From assembly GCA_918026815.1 (NCBI GenBank), contig CAKJVC010000069.1, positions 186,001-250,000 of the forward strand: 64,000 bases of DNA, read 5' to 3'. How positions within the stretch are numbered: position 1 is the stretch's first letter; each line of letters opens with the position of its first letter. Of the stretch, positions 45,436 to 55,196 are shown one piece after another. The stretch comes from Chalara sp. BL73 (taxonomy: Eukaryota > Ascomycota > Leotiomycetes > Helotiales). Below the pieces are notes generated by a model that did not search any database, was not told the DNA's origin, and was given only the letters and a program-made list of their open reading frames with translations. Both the position numbers and the translations under genes were made by a program.

Positions 45436-46404
45436 ATGGTTTCTAGGGGCCAATGCGAGTATCATATCTCGCATGAAAGGAAAAACGGCGAGGCTTACAC
45501 AAGGAGATGTAAGAAGAAATCTGTTGTCAACTATAGATGTTCTATCCATAGGGATCTGGGTAGATTTCCTAGCCCCCCCGCCGCGGGACTAGTCGAACCA
45601 TCACCATGGCCAGCTACTCGAGGTAGGAAGAGGAGAGCGGGGAGACGGAGGGCCACACCAGAGGACGATGGCGAGTTGGGTGATAATGGTGGCGAAGGTC
45701 GTGCTCCACCGGAGAGTGGTGATGAAAATGGGGATGATGAGCTTTCTGCACCTAGTTCTTCCAAACGAGCCAAGAAAGCCAGCGCCGAGGGCAGCAAACA
45801 AGCAACACGAAAGGCCAAGAGGGAACGAGAGCGCGCAAAAGCGGAGGAAGCGAGTGACGATAACGCCGGGGAAGGACGTGCTCCACCAGAGAGCGAGGAC
45901 GAAAGTGACAGTGGTGGAGGCGGCGCATCATCCACTCCTAAGCGTGGCAAGAGGGTGAAAGCTGAAGCTGATGAGAAGAAAGTACTGAAAGGCACCAAAA
46001 GGAGGCATGGGGAGGAAGAAGATGATAACACTGGTGGTGAAGGCCGTGCTCCACCAGAAAGCGAGGACGAAGGTGACAGTAGTGAGGGCAGCGCATCGTT
46101 CCCTCCTATGCGTGGCAAGATAGGGAAATCTGAAGATGATGAAAAGAAACTACTGAAAAGGATCAAACGGTGGCGTGGGAATGATGATGGTAACGACGAC
46201 AACGGTGAAGGCCGTGCTCCTCCGGAAAGCGAGGGCGAGAGTGAACCTCAGGATCCTCCCAGAAGGAGAAAACGGTCCAAGGCGCAGGACGTGAAAAAGG
46301 AAAGGCGAGCGGTGAAGAGAACGAAGCCTGTAGAGGAGACTCCATCGGGGTCTGATGGGGAGGAGGGGGAAGATGGTGATGATGATGACGGTGCGGATAT
46401 CTAG
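45436..46404 (+). CDS. Hypothetical charged protein with Cys/His cluster and four GEGRAPPES repeats
   Basis: I do not recognise this family. The frame is open from 45370 but its first ATG is at 45436 (MVSRGQCEYHIS), giving 322 aa. The N-terminus has a Cys/His group (CEYHISHERK, then RRCKKK and YRCSIH) with spacing that could bind one zinc ion. The rest is a low-complexity, highly charged region built of four imperfect units of roughly 55-60 residues. Each unit has an acidic GEGRAPPESE(D/G)E part followed by a basic nuclear-signal-like part (KRAKKAS, KRGKRVKAE, RRRKRSKAQD). The end is acidic (GSDGEEGEDGDDDDGADI). It is probably nuclear and may bind DNA, RNA or histones; this is inference. The complementary 223-codon frame is a shadow. 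It sits at the left border of the transposon/NLR island. Confidence 0.6.
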   Translation: MVSRGQCEYHISHERKNGEAYTRRCKKKSVVNYRCSIHRDLGRFPSPPAAGLVEPSPWPATRGRKRRAGRRRATPEDDGELGDNGGEGRAPPESGDENGDDELSAPSSSKRAKKASAEGSKQATRKAKRERERAKAEEASDDNAGEGRAPPESEDESDSGGGGASSTPKRGKRVKAEADEKKVLKGTKRRHGEEEDDNTGGEGRAPPESEDEGDSSEGSASFPPMRGKIGKSEDDEKKLLKRIKRWRGNDDGNDDNGEGRAPPESEGESEPQDPPRRRKRSKAQDVKKERRAVKRTKPVEETPSGSDGEEGEDGDDDDGADI

Positions 46405-46981
46405 TATGAGGATAACGGCAGCGAATGCCAGATTCAGGAGATGAGCAAACCCTCTTTCCGCATCGTCGTCCCAGCCTGCGAGTAAGAAACACATTCCATT
46501 CTCTGACCGTCTACAAAACCTCCATCCAGCCTTAATGCTTCATGCCGTACATCTTGAGCTATTCTGAGCATCATCGCGTATCGGTCGCCCGTTCAGAAAC
46601 GGAAGAAGGAAATGGATGCGGGTGAACAGCGGCGGGTTGGGAAGAGGGATTGGCGGGATCTTCCGCTCCTCGTGGTAGGAGGAGAGATATTGGGAATCAG
46701 AAGATGACTGAGGAGCCCTCAACCGCGAGATTCGTGGCCTCTCTTTGATTTGTTTGCGCATTTACTCTTGCGCATTGTGATTGGGAGGGGCTCCGGTTGG
46801 GATTAGGTTCGGTTGTGTATATATTTGTTCGGAGCCTACGGCATTTCTATCTTAGTGATATCAAAGCACTTAACTGGCGTTCTTCATTCCTTGTTAATAG
46901 GAAGGCGAAAGTAAAAGCTCATACCCTTCGATGAACTTTTGATACGAGGACAAAGAGCCACTTGACACAATAACAAAGCTA

Positions 46982-47021
46982 ACGTCCATCCCTGTGTGGC
47001 GGGAAACCCTACGTGCCGGAA
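46982..47021 (+). repeat. Left terminal inverted repeat of the 6.6-kb segment
   Basis: About 38 bp matching the reverse complement of 53571-53607. The outermost 13 bases (ACGTCCATCCCTG) are identical. Preceded by TA. Confidence 0.7.
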
Positions 47022-47402
47022 TGACACTATAGTTTGGGGGTCTCAAATCTCTACCATATAAATATATAAAATTATAATCAGTTTGCTTTTATTCTTTAGC
47101 TATTTTCCTACAAGGATTCAGGTTGTAGAGAGAAAATACTACGGTTGTGGTTATGCTATTAGTTATCCTGTTGATAGCATTGAAAGCTACTTTAAATATT
47201 CCCCCCTGCTCTACTACGAATATCGGCCTATATCTGAATTTCGGGACTATAATCCGAGGCTCCTACTAAAGGAAAATAATGTCTTCAAGCTTTAAAGACG
47301 CGAAGTACAAGAAAATCTGCATGCCGAGTTTATCCGGGCAAAAGGGAGGTACACAAACACTAAGCGAATTTATTACGCTTATATAATACAATATTAACAG
47401 TC

Positions 47403-47840
47403 CAACAGTGGGTGCACGAATTCCGTGCGCACCACCTGAAAATTGAGGAAATCACACCAAAATGCACCATGTTCTTAACTTGATTACACTACAAATTTAT
47501 ATTATAACTATAATTCAAAATCAAGATATGGAGACTTATAAACATTCTTATTAATTTTCATACATAAAAGTTAGTCCGACACTTAATTTTTAAAGAATTA
47601 TTTTAAGAGTCAAAAATTTACTAGTAACTTTAATGCTAGAAAATTGAAAATTTATAACAAAAAACAAAATAAAAATTCTAACTAACAAAATTAGCAATTT
47701 TAGCTAATATTAGTTCAGAAAATAAATTTTAACTTATTTCATAAAAAGAACCAAGCTCTGTAATGATGTAAAGTAGGAAAATTTAGGCGTGTTTTCCTCA
47801 ATTTTCAGGGGTGCGCACGGAATTTGTGCACCCACTGTTG
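47403..47840. mobile_element. 438-bp MITE with about 50-bp terminal inverted repeats
   Basis: The ends begin CAACAGTGGGTGCACGAATT (left) and CAACAGTGGGTGCACAAATT (right, reverse complement). They stay matched for about 50 bp, through CCTGAAAATTGAGGAAA, with two substitutions and one indel. Four-base direct repeats AGTC flank it at 47399-47402 and 47841-47844. The interior is very AT-rich and has no coding capacity. The alternative reading is a TA target site with slightly longer, less perfect ends. Confidence 0.8.
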
Positions 47841-48282
47841 AGTCCGCTATCTGTATTATCTTGCACATTATACCGAAATTATATAAAGTGTGGCGCTCTT
47901 TTAGAAACTTCTGTAACTTAAGCTACTTCGTACCTGCTTTCGCTCTACCTCCAGCGCTGATATACAGGTTCCTCCTCACCACAAGATGCGTTTCAGTGAT
48001 GGAAAGACGATGCATGGCTCGATCGCGTATCAGACTCGCTTGAAATAGTCCAAACAGCTTCTATGATTTTTCACAATGGCTGGCCGCGATCGGCTGGTCT
48101 GGCGCGCTCGAAACGATGATGCACTATGCCGTGCTGCGAGGCTGTCGTCCAGCTGAGCCGTACCATGCACACCCTCGATCCAACCTGTACTCCTAACTCA
48201 ACAAATGCATGCATATCGACCCTGCGACAACTACCCACCAACATTTTTTTGTTCAGACATCCTCTCAGATCTTGACTAAATA

Positions 48283-51200
48283 ATGCGCCTACTAGAATAC
48301 CATAACGACGGCAGGTTCAGCCTGACAGAGTTCTTCGACATTATTCCTTCGTATGCTATACTCTCACACACATGGGGACTGGAGGAGGTCACTTTCAAGG
48401 ACATGATAAAAGGGAATGGAAGGAGCAAGACGGGCTTTGACAAGATCAGATTCTGCGGAGAACAGGCCAGACGCGATCACTTGCAGTACTTTTGGGTAGA
48501 CACTTGCTGTATCGACAAGTCCAATGCTGTTGAGCTTCAGGAGGCTATCAACTCAATGTTTCGCTGGTATCAGAACGCGGTCAAATGCTATGTTTATCTC
48601 ACGGATGTGTCGACGAAAAAGCGGAAAGCAAGTGATTCGCTCACCGAATGTACTTGGGAACCAGCATTTCGGTCAAGTAAATGGTTTACTCGAGGCTGGA
48701 CTCTCCAGGAGCTGCTAGCCCCGGGTCCGGGCTCGGTTGAATTTTTCTCTCAAGAGAGAGACCGTCTAGGGGACAAGAGGAGTTTAGAGCGACAAATCCA
48801 CAAGATAACAGGGATTACGGTTTCCGCGCTCCGGGGAGCACCTTTATCACAATTCGACATCGAAGACCGGTTATCATGGGCAGAAGACCGCCAGACTACA
48901 CGCGAAGAGGACAAAGCATACTCGCTATTTGGAATTTTCGATATCCAGATCCCTCTCCTCTATGGCGAAGGGAGAAAGAAAGCGTTGAAGCGGCTTCGAG
49001 AAGAGATCAACAAACCTTTACAGGACAAAGCGTTTAAGCGGCTCTGCGAGGGAGGAGACATATCTTTAAAGGGTGAGCTCTAAACATTTGATGTTACACC
49101 TAATATAGCAATCAAAAAGAGCGCTAATCCCGCAGCCCAGAGCTCGACCGTCTTCCATCCGCTGCGAGGGCGGCGTTCAATTCATTCGACTGCCAACAAG
49201 ATCTCACCTGCCTTCCCGATACCCGAGTTGACCTGCTACAAGAGATATGCGACTGGGCCGATGGAGAAGATGAGCGGTGCATATTCTGGCTTAATGGCTT
49301 AGCCGGCACAGGGAAATCGACAATTGCACGGACTATTGCCCAGAGATACTATAAAGAAGAGCGCCTTGTGGCCAGCTTCTTTTTCTCAAGAGGTGGCGGA
49401 GATGTGAGCCATGCCGGCAAGTTTTTTACAAGTATTGCCGTACAGCTCGCAAACAATATACCGTCTCTCCGACGCTACATTTGTGATGCTATTTCTAGCT
49501 GCAAAGATATTGCAAGCCGGCCTTTTCGTGACCAGTGGAGCCAGCTTATCCTCTTTCCATTGTCAAAGCTTGGCAGTGGCTCGTCTTCGCTCTCTTACGT
49601 GTTAGTAATCGATGCTCTGGATGAGTGCGACAAAGATGAGCATATTCGGATGGTTTTACAACTTTTAGCTGAAGCTCGAACACTGAAAACTGACCGACTT
49701 CGGGTCTTTTTAACGAGCAGACCTGAAATCCCGGTACGCCACAGCTTTTACCAGATCCCCGACTCTGAACACCAGGACTTCGTACTGCACAACGTACCGT
49801 CTACAATTGTTAACCACGACATTTCTCTATTTCTGAAATACAATCTGAAAATAATCAGGCAGGAGTGTACTCTTGGCGCAGACTGGCCAGGCGAAGTAGT
49901 TCTGCAACAGCTGGCTCTGTACGCTTGTGGTCTTTTTATTTGGGCGGCAACGGCATGTCGGTTCATCCGTGAAGGGAAGCGATTCGCACGCAAAAGACTA
50001 GATACAATTCTCAAAGGTAGCAGCAGCGCTATTATCGAACCAGAGAAACACCTTAACGAGATTTACTTTGCTGTCCTTAAGAACTCGATTTCTCCAAAAT
50101 ATTCGGACGAAGAAAAAGAAGAGGTATACGATATATTAAAGCATACGCTTGGAAGTCTAGTAGTATTGCTTTCACCTCTTTCTACCTTTTCATTAAGTAA
50201 GCTTTTACACTTTCCAAAAGAAGATGTCGACGCGACTTTTAACGACCTTCATGCGATTCTTGATGTTCCAGAGGATCCGACTCGCCAAGTCCGTTTACAT
50301 CACCCTTCATTTCGCGACTTTCTTCTCAATAAAGATCGATGTGGGGATTTTTGGGTAGATGAAAAAAAAGCACACCAAAAAATAGCTGCTGGCTGTATAC
50401 AGCTAATGTCCCAGACACTTAAGAAGAACATTTGCGAAATTCATGCTCCTGGGAGTCAAGTCAGCCAAATTGAAAGCAGCTGGATTGAGAAATGCCTTCC
50501 GCCCGAAGTTCAATACGCATGCCTTTATTGGGTTCAGCATCTGCAAAAAAGTGGTTCCCAAGCTTATGACGGCGAGGAAGCCCACCGATTTCTGCAGGCT
50601 CATTTACTGCACTGGCTTGAGGCGCTTGGGTGGATAAAGAAAGCTTCAGAGGGGATCCAAGCAATATTGTCTTTAGAAGCTTATGTTCCGGTCAATTATT
50701 TGTCTATTGCTTACAAGAGTTTAACTAACTTGTTTTTAGGTTAATAAAAGCCCCAATTTGCATGCATTTATCTACGATGCAAAGCGATTTGCTTTATATA
50801 ATCGATCAGCGATTGAACAGGCACCTCTTCAATTGTATTGCTCTGCTCTTGTTTTTGCGCCAGGAAATAGTATTGTTCGAAGGAAGTTCGAGGGTTGTAT
50901 TCCAGATTGGATTCAGCTGAAACCAAAAGTGCAAGCACACTGGAACGCGGCGCTGCAAACGCTCGAGGGCCACACTAACATAGTCAATTCAGTGGCTTTT
51001 TCACCCGACAGCAAGCAGGTCGTGTCTGGATCAGACGATCGGACGGTGCGGCTCTGGGACGCGGCCACGGGAGCAGCATTACAAACGCTTAAAGGCCACA
51101 CTAATATAGTCAATTCAGTAGCTTTCTCACCCGACGGCAAACAGGTCGTGTCTGGATCACGCGATCGGACAGTGCGACTTTGGGACGCAGCTACAGGAGC

Positions 51201-52584
51201 AGCGCTGCGAACGCTCGAGAGCCATACTGACTCTGTCAGATCAGTAGCTTTTTCACCTGACAGCAAGCAAGTCGTGTCTGGATCGGACGATCGAACAGTG
51301 CGGCTTTGGGACGCGGCCACGAAAGCAGCATTACAAACGCTCGAAGGCCACATTCGCTATGTCAGTTCAGTGGCTTTCTCACCCGACAGCAAGCAGGTCG
51401 TGTCTGGATCACACGATCAGACGGTGCGGCTCTGGGACGCGGCTACAGGAGCAGCACTGCAGATGTTCGAGGGTCACATTGACTCTGTCAGTTCAGTGGC
51501 TTTCTCGCCCGACAGCAAGCAAGTCGTGTCTGGATCACGCGATCGGACAGTGCGGCTCTGGGACGCGGCTACAGGAGCAGCGCTGCAGATGCTCGAAGGC
51601 CACATTCGCTATGTCAGTTCAGTAGCTTTCTCACCCGACGGCAAGCAGGTCGTGTCTGGATCACACGATCAGACAGTGCGGCTCTGGGATGCGGCCACGG
51701 GAGCAGCATTACAGACGCTCGAAGGCCATATTAGCTATGTCAGATCAGTGGCTTTCTCACCCGACGGCAAGCAGGTCGTGTCTGGATCATACGATCGGAC
51801 GGTGCGGCTCTGGGACGCGGCCACGGGAGCAGCGCTGCAGATGCTCGATGGCCACATTCGCTATGTCAGTTCAGTGGCTTTCTCACCCGACGGCAAGCAG
51901 TTCGTGTCTGGATCGGACGATCGAACGGTGCGGCTTTGGGACGCGGCCACGGGAGCAGCACTACAAACGCTCGAAGGCCATATTGACTCTGTTAGATCAG
52001 TAGCTTTTTCACTCGACAGCAAACAAGTTGTGTCTGGATCACGCGATCGGACGGTGCGGCTTTGGGACGCGGCTACAGAAGCAGCGTTGCAAACGTTCGA
52101 AGGCCATATTCGTTATGTTAGTTCAGTAGCTTTTTCACCCGACAGCAAGCAAGTCGTGTCTGGATCACGCGATCGGACAGTACGGCTTTGGGACGCAGCC
52201 ACAGGAGCAGCGCTGCAAACGCTCGAAGGCCACACTGACTCTGTCAAATCAGTAGCTTTTTCACTCGACGGCAAGCAAGTCGTGTCTGGATCACGCGATC
52301 GGACGGTGCGGCTCTGGGACGCGGCCACGGGAGCAGCGCTACGAACGCGCGAGGGCCACATTCGCTCTGTCTCTTCAGTGGCTTTTTCACCTGATGGCGA
52401 GCTATTGCCAATTTTACAAATATCTAATTATTGGGTAGTGGAAGGCGATACAAATATTCTTTGGTTGCCTCCTGATTATCGAGAAACTTGTTCAGCTACT
52501 TGTAACAGGGGTCTTGTTATAGGGCATTCATCCGGAAGAATTTCATTCTTTTGCTTTAAAAAGGGAGCAAAGCTTGTTATATAG
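48283..52584 (+). CDS. HET-NACHT-WD40 NLR (HNWD-type allorecognition/immune receptor)
   Basis: STAND-class NLR like the Podospora HET-D/E/R proteins: recognition through the WD40 domain is thought to drive NACHT oligomerisation and HET-domain-triggered cell death. Exons 48283-49072, 49141-50690 and 50740-52584 join in frame, giving 1,394 aa with no inactivating change. The HET domain (about 1-235) has SYAILSHTWGLEEVTF, FWVDTCCIDKSNAVELQEAI and WFTRGWTLQELLAPG, and the IPLLYGEG end. The NACHT domain has Walker A GLAGTGKSTIA (about 318) and Walker B VLVIDALDECD (about 417). A winged-helix/linker region follows, then 11 full WD40 repeats of exactly 42 residues and a partial twelfth (about 852-1330), and the usual NILWLPPDY...GHSSGRISFF tail. 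The second intron uses an unusual GTCAAT donor with a TAACTAAC branch site. The gene is framed by TA-flanked inverted repeats. Confidence 0.93.
50953..52404 (+). repeat. Twelve tandem 126-bp WD40-coding repeats
   Basis: Repeat 1 starts at 50953 and repeat 11 at 52213, exactly ten units of 126 bp later; the twelfth (from 52339) decays after about 66 bp. Units are near-identical in DNA, with blocks such as TCTGGATCACGCGATCGGAC recurring. Amino-acid differences cluster at a few columns of the 42-residue unit. Confidence 0.95.
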
Positions 52585-54647
52585 AATTTAAAAAATATAT
52601 ATTTATTTCTTGGAGGGTCCTGGGGAACCATCTATTTATATATTATTTTAGAATTGCCACTTGCCTACTAGCATTTTCTAGAAAGCATAGTTGTGACGAC
52701 TTTGGCACTTGGAGTTATAGGGAGGCATGTACAGAGGTTGACTGAGGCCTGTAACAAGTGGATTGCCTAAATGTAAGAATCTAAAGCTAAGGAGAGGAAA
52801 GAGAGAGTGTGTGCTACGTGAGAAGTTCCCCTTTTATCTCGGTATCTGGCCGTAACAGGTTTCCGGCGATCTAGCTTGAGAGTAGTAGGCATAGTACGAG
52901 CCAGCCAAGCCGCTACTTAATAGTGTGCTTAGGGATTAAGAACTCTAACATGCGAGACTTTGGCAAATACAAGACGATAGGGTTAATGCTGGCTTAAACG
53001 CGACTTTGGATACAAAGGTCTGTTATGTTCAAGATTTTGATTGTGCCTAGACCAACTACGCCAGGCATTAAAGCCATTACTAAGCTGGATGTGGCGTACC
53101 ACGCACCACAGTAACTCCAGCCACTGTTTGGCCTTTATGCCTAAGGCTTCATAAACTATATTATAGCGTAAATATTATGGGACTTGCGGGGTTGTTTCGC
53201 ACTAAACCAAAATTGTTAGCCGAAGTACTGATCCGTGTGGCAACCTTGCCTGAATTTGCCCGCTATGTAGCTATACGGCTAATAACGATTTCCTGTATAG
53301 GAGTGAGGCCTTAGAGCTTGGATAAGACCCTTTTATAAAGTATTAGTAAGAGCTCGGTAGTGGAGCTGTAGTAAAGGAAGTTATTATGCTATAAAAAGAG
53401 TCTCATTGCAAATTAGGCGTAAAAGGGACGATGTAAACATGATTTTATAGCGCGAAGGGTTCAAGGTATCCGGAAGTGGCCACGGAATATAAAATATAAG
53501 AAAATATAGGAGACATTAAGGTGTGTATAGATTTTAAAGATGCTTGAAGTCAAAGTACCTATCATTTTTTCCTGCACGTAGGGTTTCCGCCACGCAGGGA
53601 TGGACGTTAGTATTAATATCATGATACTGCGGATGGGTACAGTGCAGTTCGATTTCGGATTCCTTCTTGTAAACTAATAAAGCTTTTATTGAGCCACACT
53701 GCTAAGAAACTAACATCAGCACCAGAATAAATCTTGTTAGCTGATTTTTTCGTTATTATATCGTAGCCTGGGGTTATTAACGGTCGACTTTGAGCCACTA
53801 ACACCGAGCCTCTAAAGCTCAATTTTCGAAGCTCGGTACTGACCTTTTGAGATCTCACAATGACCTTTTTCATTGTGTCTTCTGTTAACTTATTAACGAC
53901 AGCAGTTTCGCGAGAACGCATCACTTAAAAGCAGACAGCTTGTCAAATGGCACTGAATTTTGCAAGCAGCAACATAACCTAAGTATTAGTATTAACCCTA
54001 TCATTCTGTTTACTAGTACAGAGAAAGCTGAAGCTACTGGCTATAGTTCGTTCTTTTCGAAGAATACATCTAAACATTTATAATTTGAGCACTTCGAGAG
54101 CCTCTAGGAACAGTAGCGAACAAAAACGAAGATGTAGTACATGTCCTGTGTACTCTTCATAGATTGCAAAGGGACTAAGCCGACAGCTATCTTGAAGATG
54201 ACCGCAATAGGATCTTAAATGTAGCAATAGAGAGGATTGTGGCACATGGAGTAGTAGTTAGTATAGAAAGGGGATAAAAGCGTCTGTAAGCGGGTAGCAC
54301 ACAAGGGGCAGAACAAATCCGAGAGAGCGATACTTCACTATGCACTTCCTATCTTGATTCGAATTGTTTATACTCCCAATGCTCAGTGCATTCTCTACGC
54401 CTCTTCCCTATAACACTCAGACGTCCTAAGCCTTTACAGTAAAAGTCGAAATCGGCGTTAGTTCGAACGCTCAATGATTCTATGTTTAATGCACACTATC
54501 ATGGTTAGTTGTTGCTTAAACCTGAATTAGCTGTCTTCCTCTGCTCCAGGGTGCTACTGTGCAGTATATGTAAAAGGTAAACTATTGCCTTTGGAGTCAT
54601 TGGCATCAGTCGTTCTCAGCCATCCTTGGCGCTGATATCGTGAATAT
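52585..54647. other. Degenerate AT-rich region downstream of the NLR
   Basis: Two kilobases without a supportable gene. It includes the right end of the putative element. A minus-strand frame with ATG at 53921 (100 codons, MRSRETAVVNKLTEDTMKK) vaguely resembles a retroelement ORF1 fragment, but I cannot support that. Confidence 0.4.
53571..53607 (-). repeat. Right terminal inverted repeat of the 6.6-kb segment
   Basis: Reverse-complement partner of 46982-47021, with one base fewer in the GGCGG(G)AAACCC part. Followed by TA. Confidence 0.7.
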
Positions 54648-55196
54648 TTGTCATCCGTTGTATCCTACAGACCGTTTTCATTACTAGATTATGTTTTGGC
54701 GGTTGAGACTCTGCCATACAAGTTGCAAGCAGCACCACATCTGCAGAGTCATGAGTACTCAGCTTGCCCATGCTGCTCTTGTCTGTCCTTCCATTGGGCT
54801 CTTCTCGATCTCGATCGACTTACGCGAGAACAACTCAATATCATCTTCCTTGTGTTGCGACGTAGAACAGCCTGTTGCATGAGTTACTCGCCGGTGGTGC
54901 ATACACAACTTCGAGATTTTATTAGTACAAGCCTTCGATCCGATGTATGCTGTACAGCAGATCAGAGTTTTCTAACTTCTGTCAGAGTGGTAGATCAGAT
55001 TCTCCGCCTTGAAGATGAAGTTGCAAAGCAGAAAGGAGCGAGGACCATGATCTTTGAGATAGTCTCTGTCCTTGAAAAATTGATTTTCGATGATAGTCTA
55101 GGCATTTCAGCAAAAGAGATTATGGCTCCGCCTGGACTTTCTAATGTGTCTTGTATCCTGAATCGACTAATCCATCTCGAAGTACTCAGCGTATAA
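54648..55196 (+). pseudogene. Open frame of unknown family, probably a terminal exon or remnant
   Basis: I do not recognise it. The frame is open for 182 codons and has protein-like composition (CPCCSCLSFHWALLDLDRLT, VVDQILRLEDEVAKQKGA, MAPPGLSNVSCILNRL), with amphipathic helices and a Cys cluster. It lacks an ATG at its start: the first codon is TTG and the first in-frame ATG is about 78 codons in. A splice-acceptor-like TTGTATCCTACAG lies at its beginning, so it may be the last exon of a spliced gene whose upstream exons I could not identify, or a remnant. Its stop overlaps tail-to-tail by 11 bp with the neighbouring HET gene. A C-terminal piece of a fungal regulator is one guess. Confidence 0.35.

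Larger units (their letters stand above)
46405..48282. other. Repeat-rich region upstream of the NLR
   Basis: Contains the left inverted repeat of the putative 6.6-kb element (46982-47021), AT-rich DNA with a 70-codon frame at 47083-47295 of unknown origin, the 438-bp MITE and the NLR promoter (47845-48282). The 46540-46761 minus-strand frame has no family match. Confidence 0.5.
46982..53607. mobile_element. Putative TIR-bounded DNA element carrying the NLR gene
   Basis: The left end reads ACGTCCATCCCTGTGTGGCG from 46982. The right end is its reverse complement up to 53607. Over about 38 bp I count two substitutions and one 1-bp indel. Each end is directly flanked by TA (46980-46981 and 53608-53609), as for Tc1/mariner/pogo-type elements. 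Inside are the HET-NACHT-WD40 gene, a nested MITE and degenerate AT-rich DNA at both arms. I see no intact transposase, so the element would be non-autonomous or decayed. The alternative is two independent insertions of one short repeat family in opposite orientation. Confidence 0.5.

Noticed and set aside
45531..46202. 223-codon minus-strand frame opposite the GEGRAPPES protein
   Set aside because: Ser/Pro/Leu-rich complement of the charged repeats; the plus strand has the ATG, Cys/His head and sensible charge blocks.
47083..47295. 70-codon frame in the left arm of the NLR segment as a transposase
   Set aside because: Very AT-rich and Tyr-rich, no helix-turn-helix or DDE residues can be identified.
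53619..53921. 100-codon minus-strand frame as a retrotransposon ORF1 fragment
   Set aside because: Slight resemblance only; no zinc knuckle, reverse transcriptase or RNase H sequence nearby.
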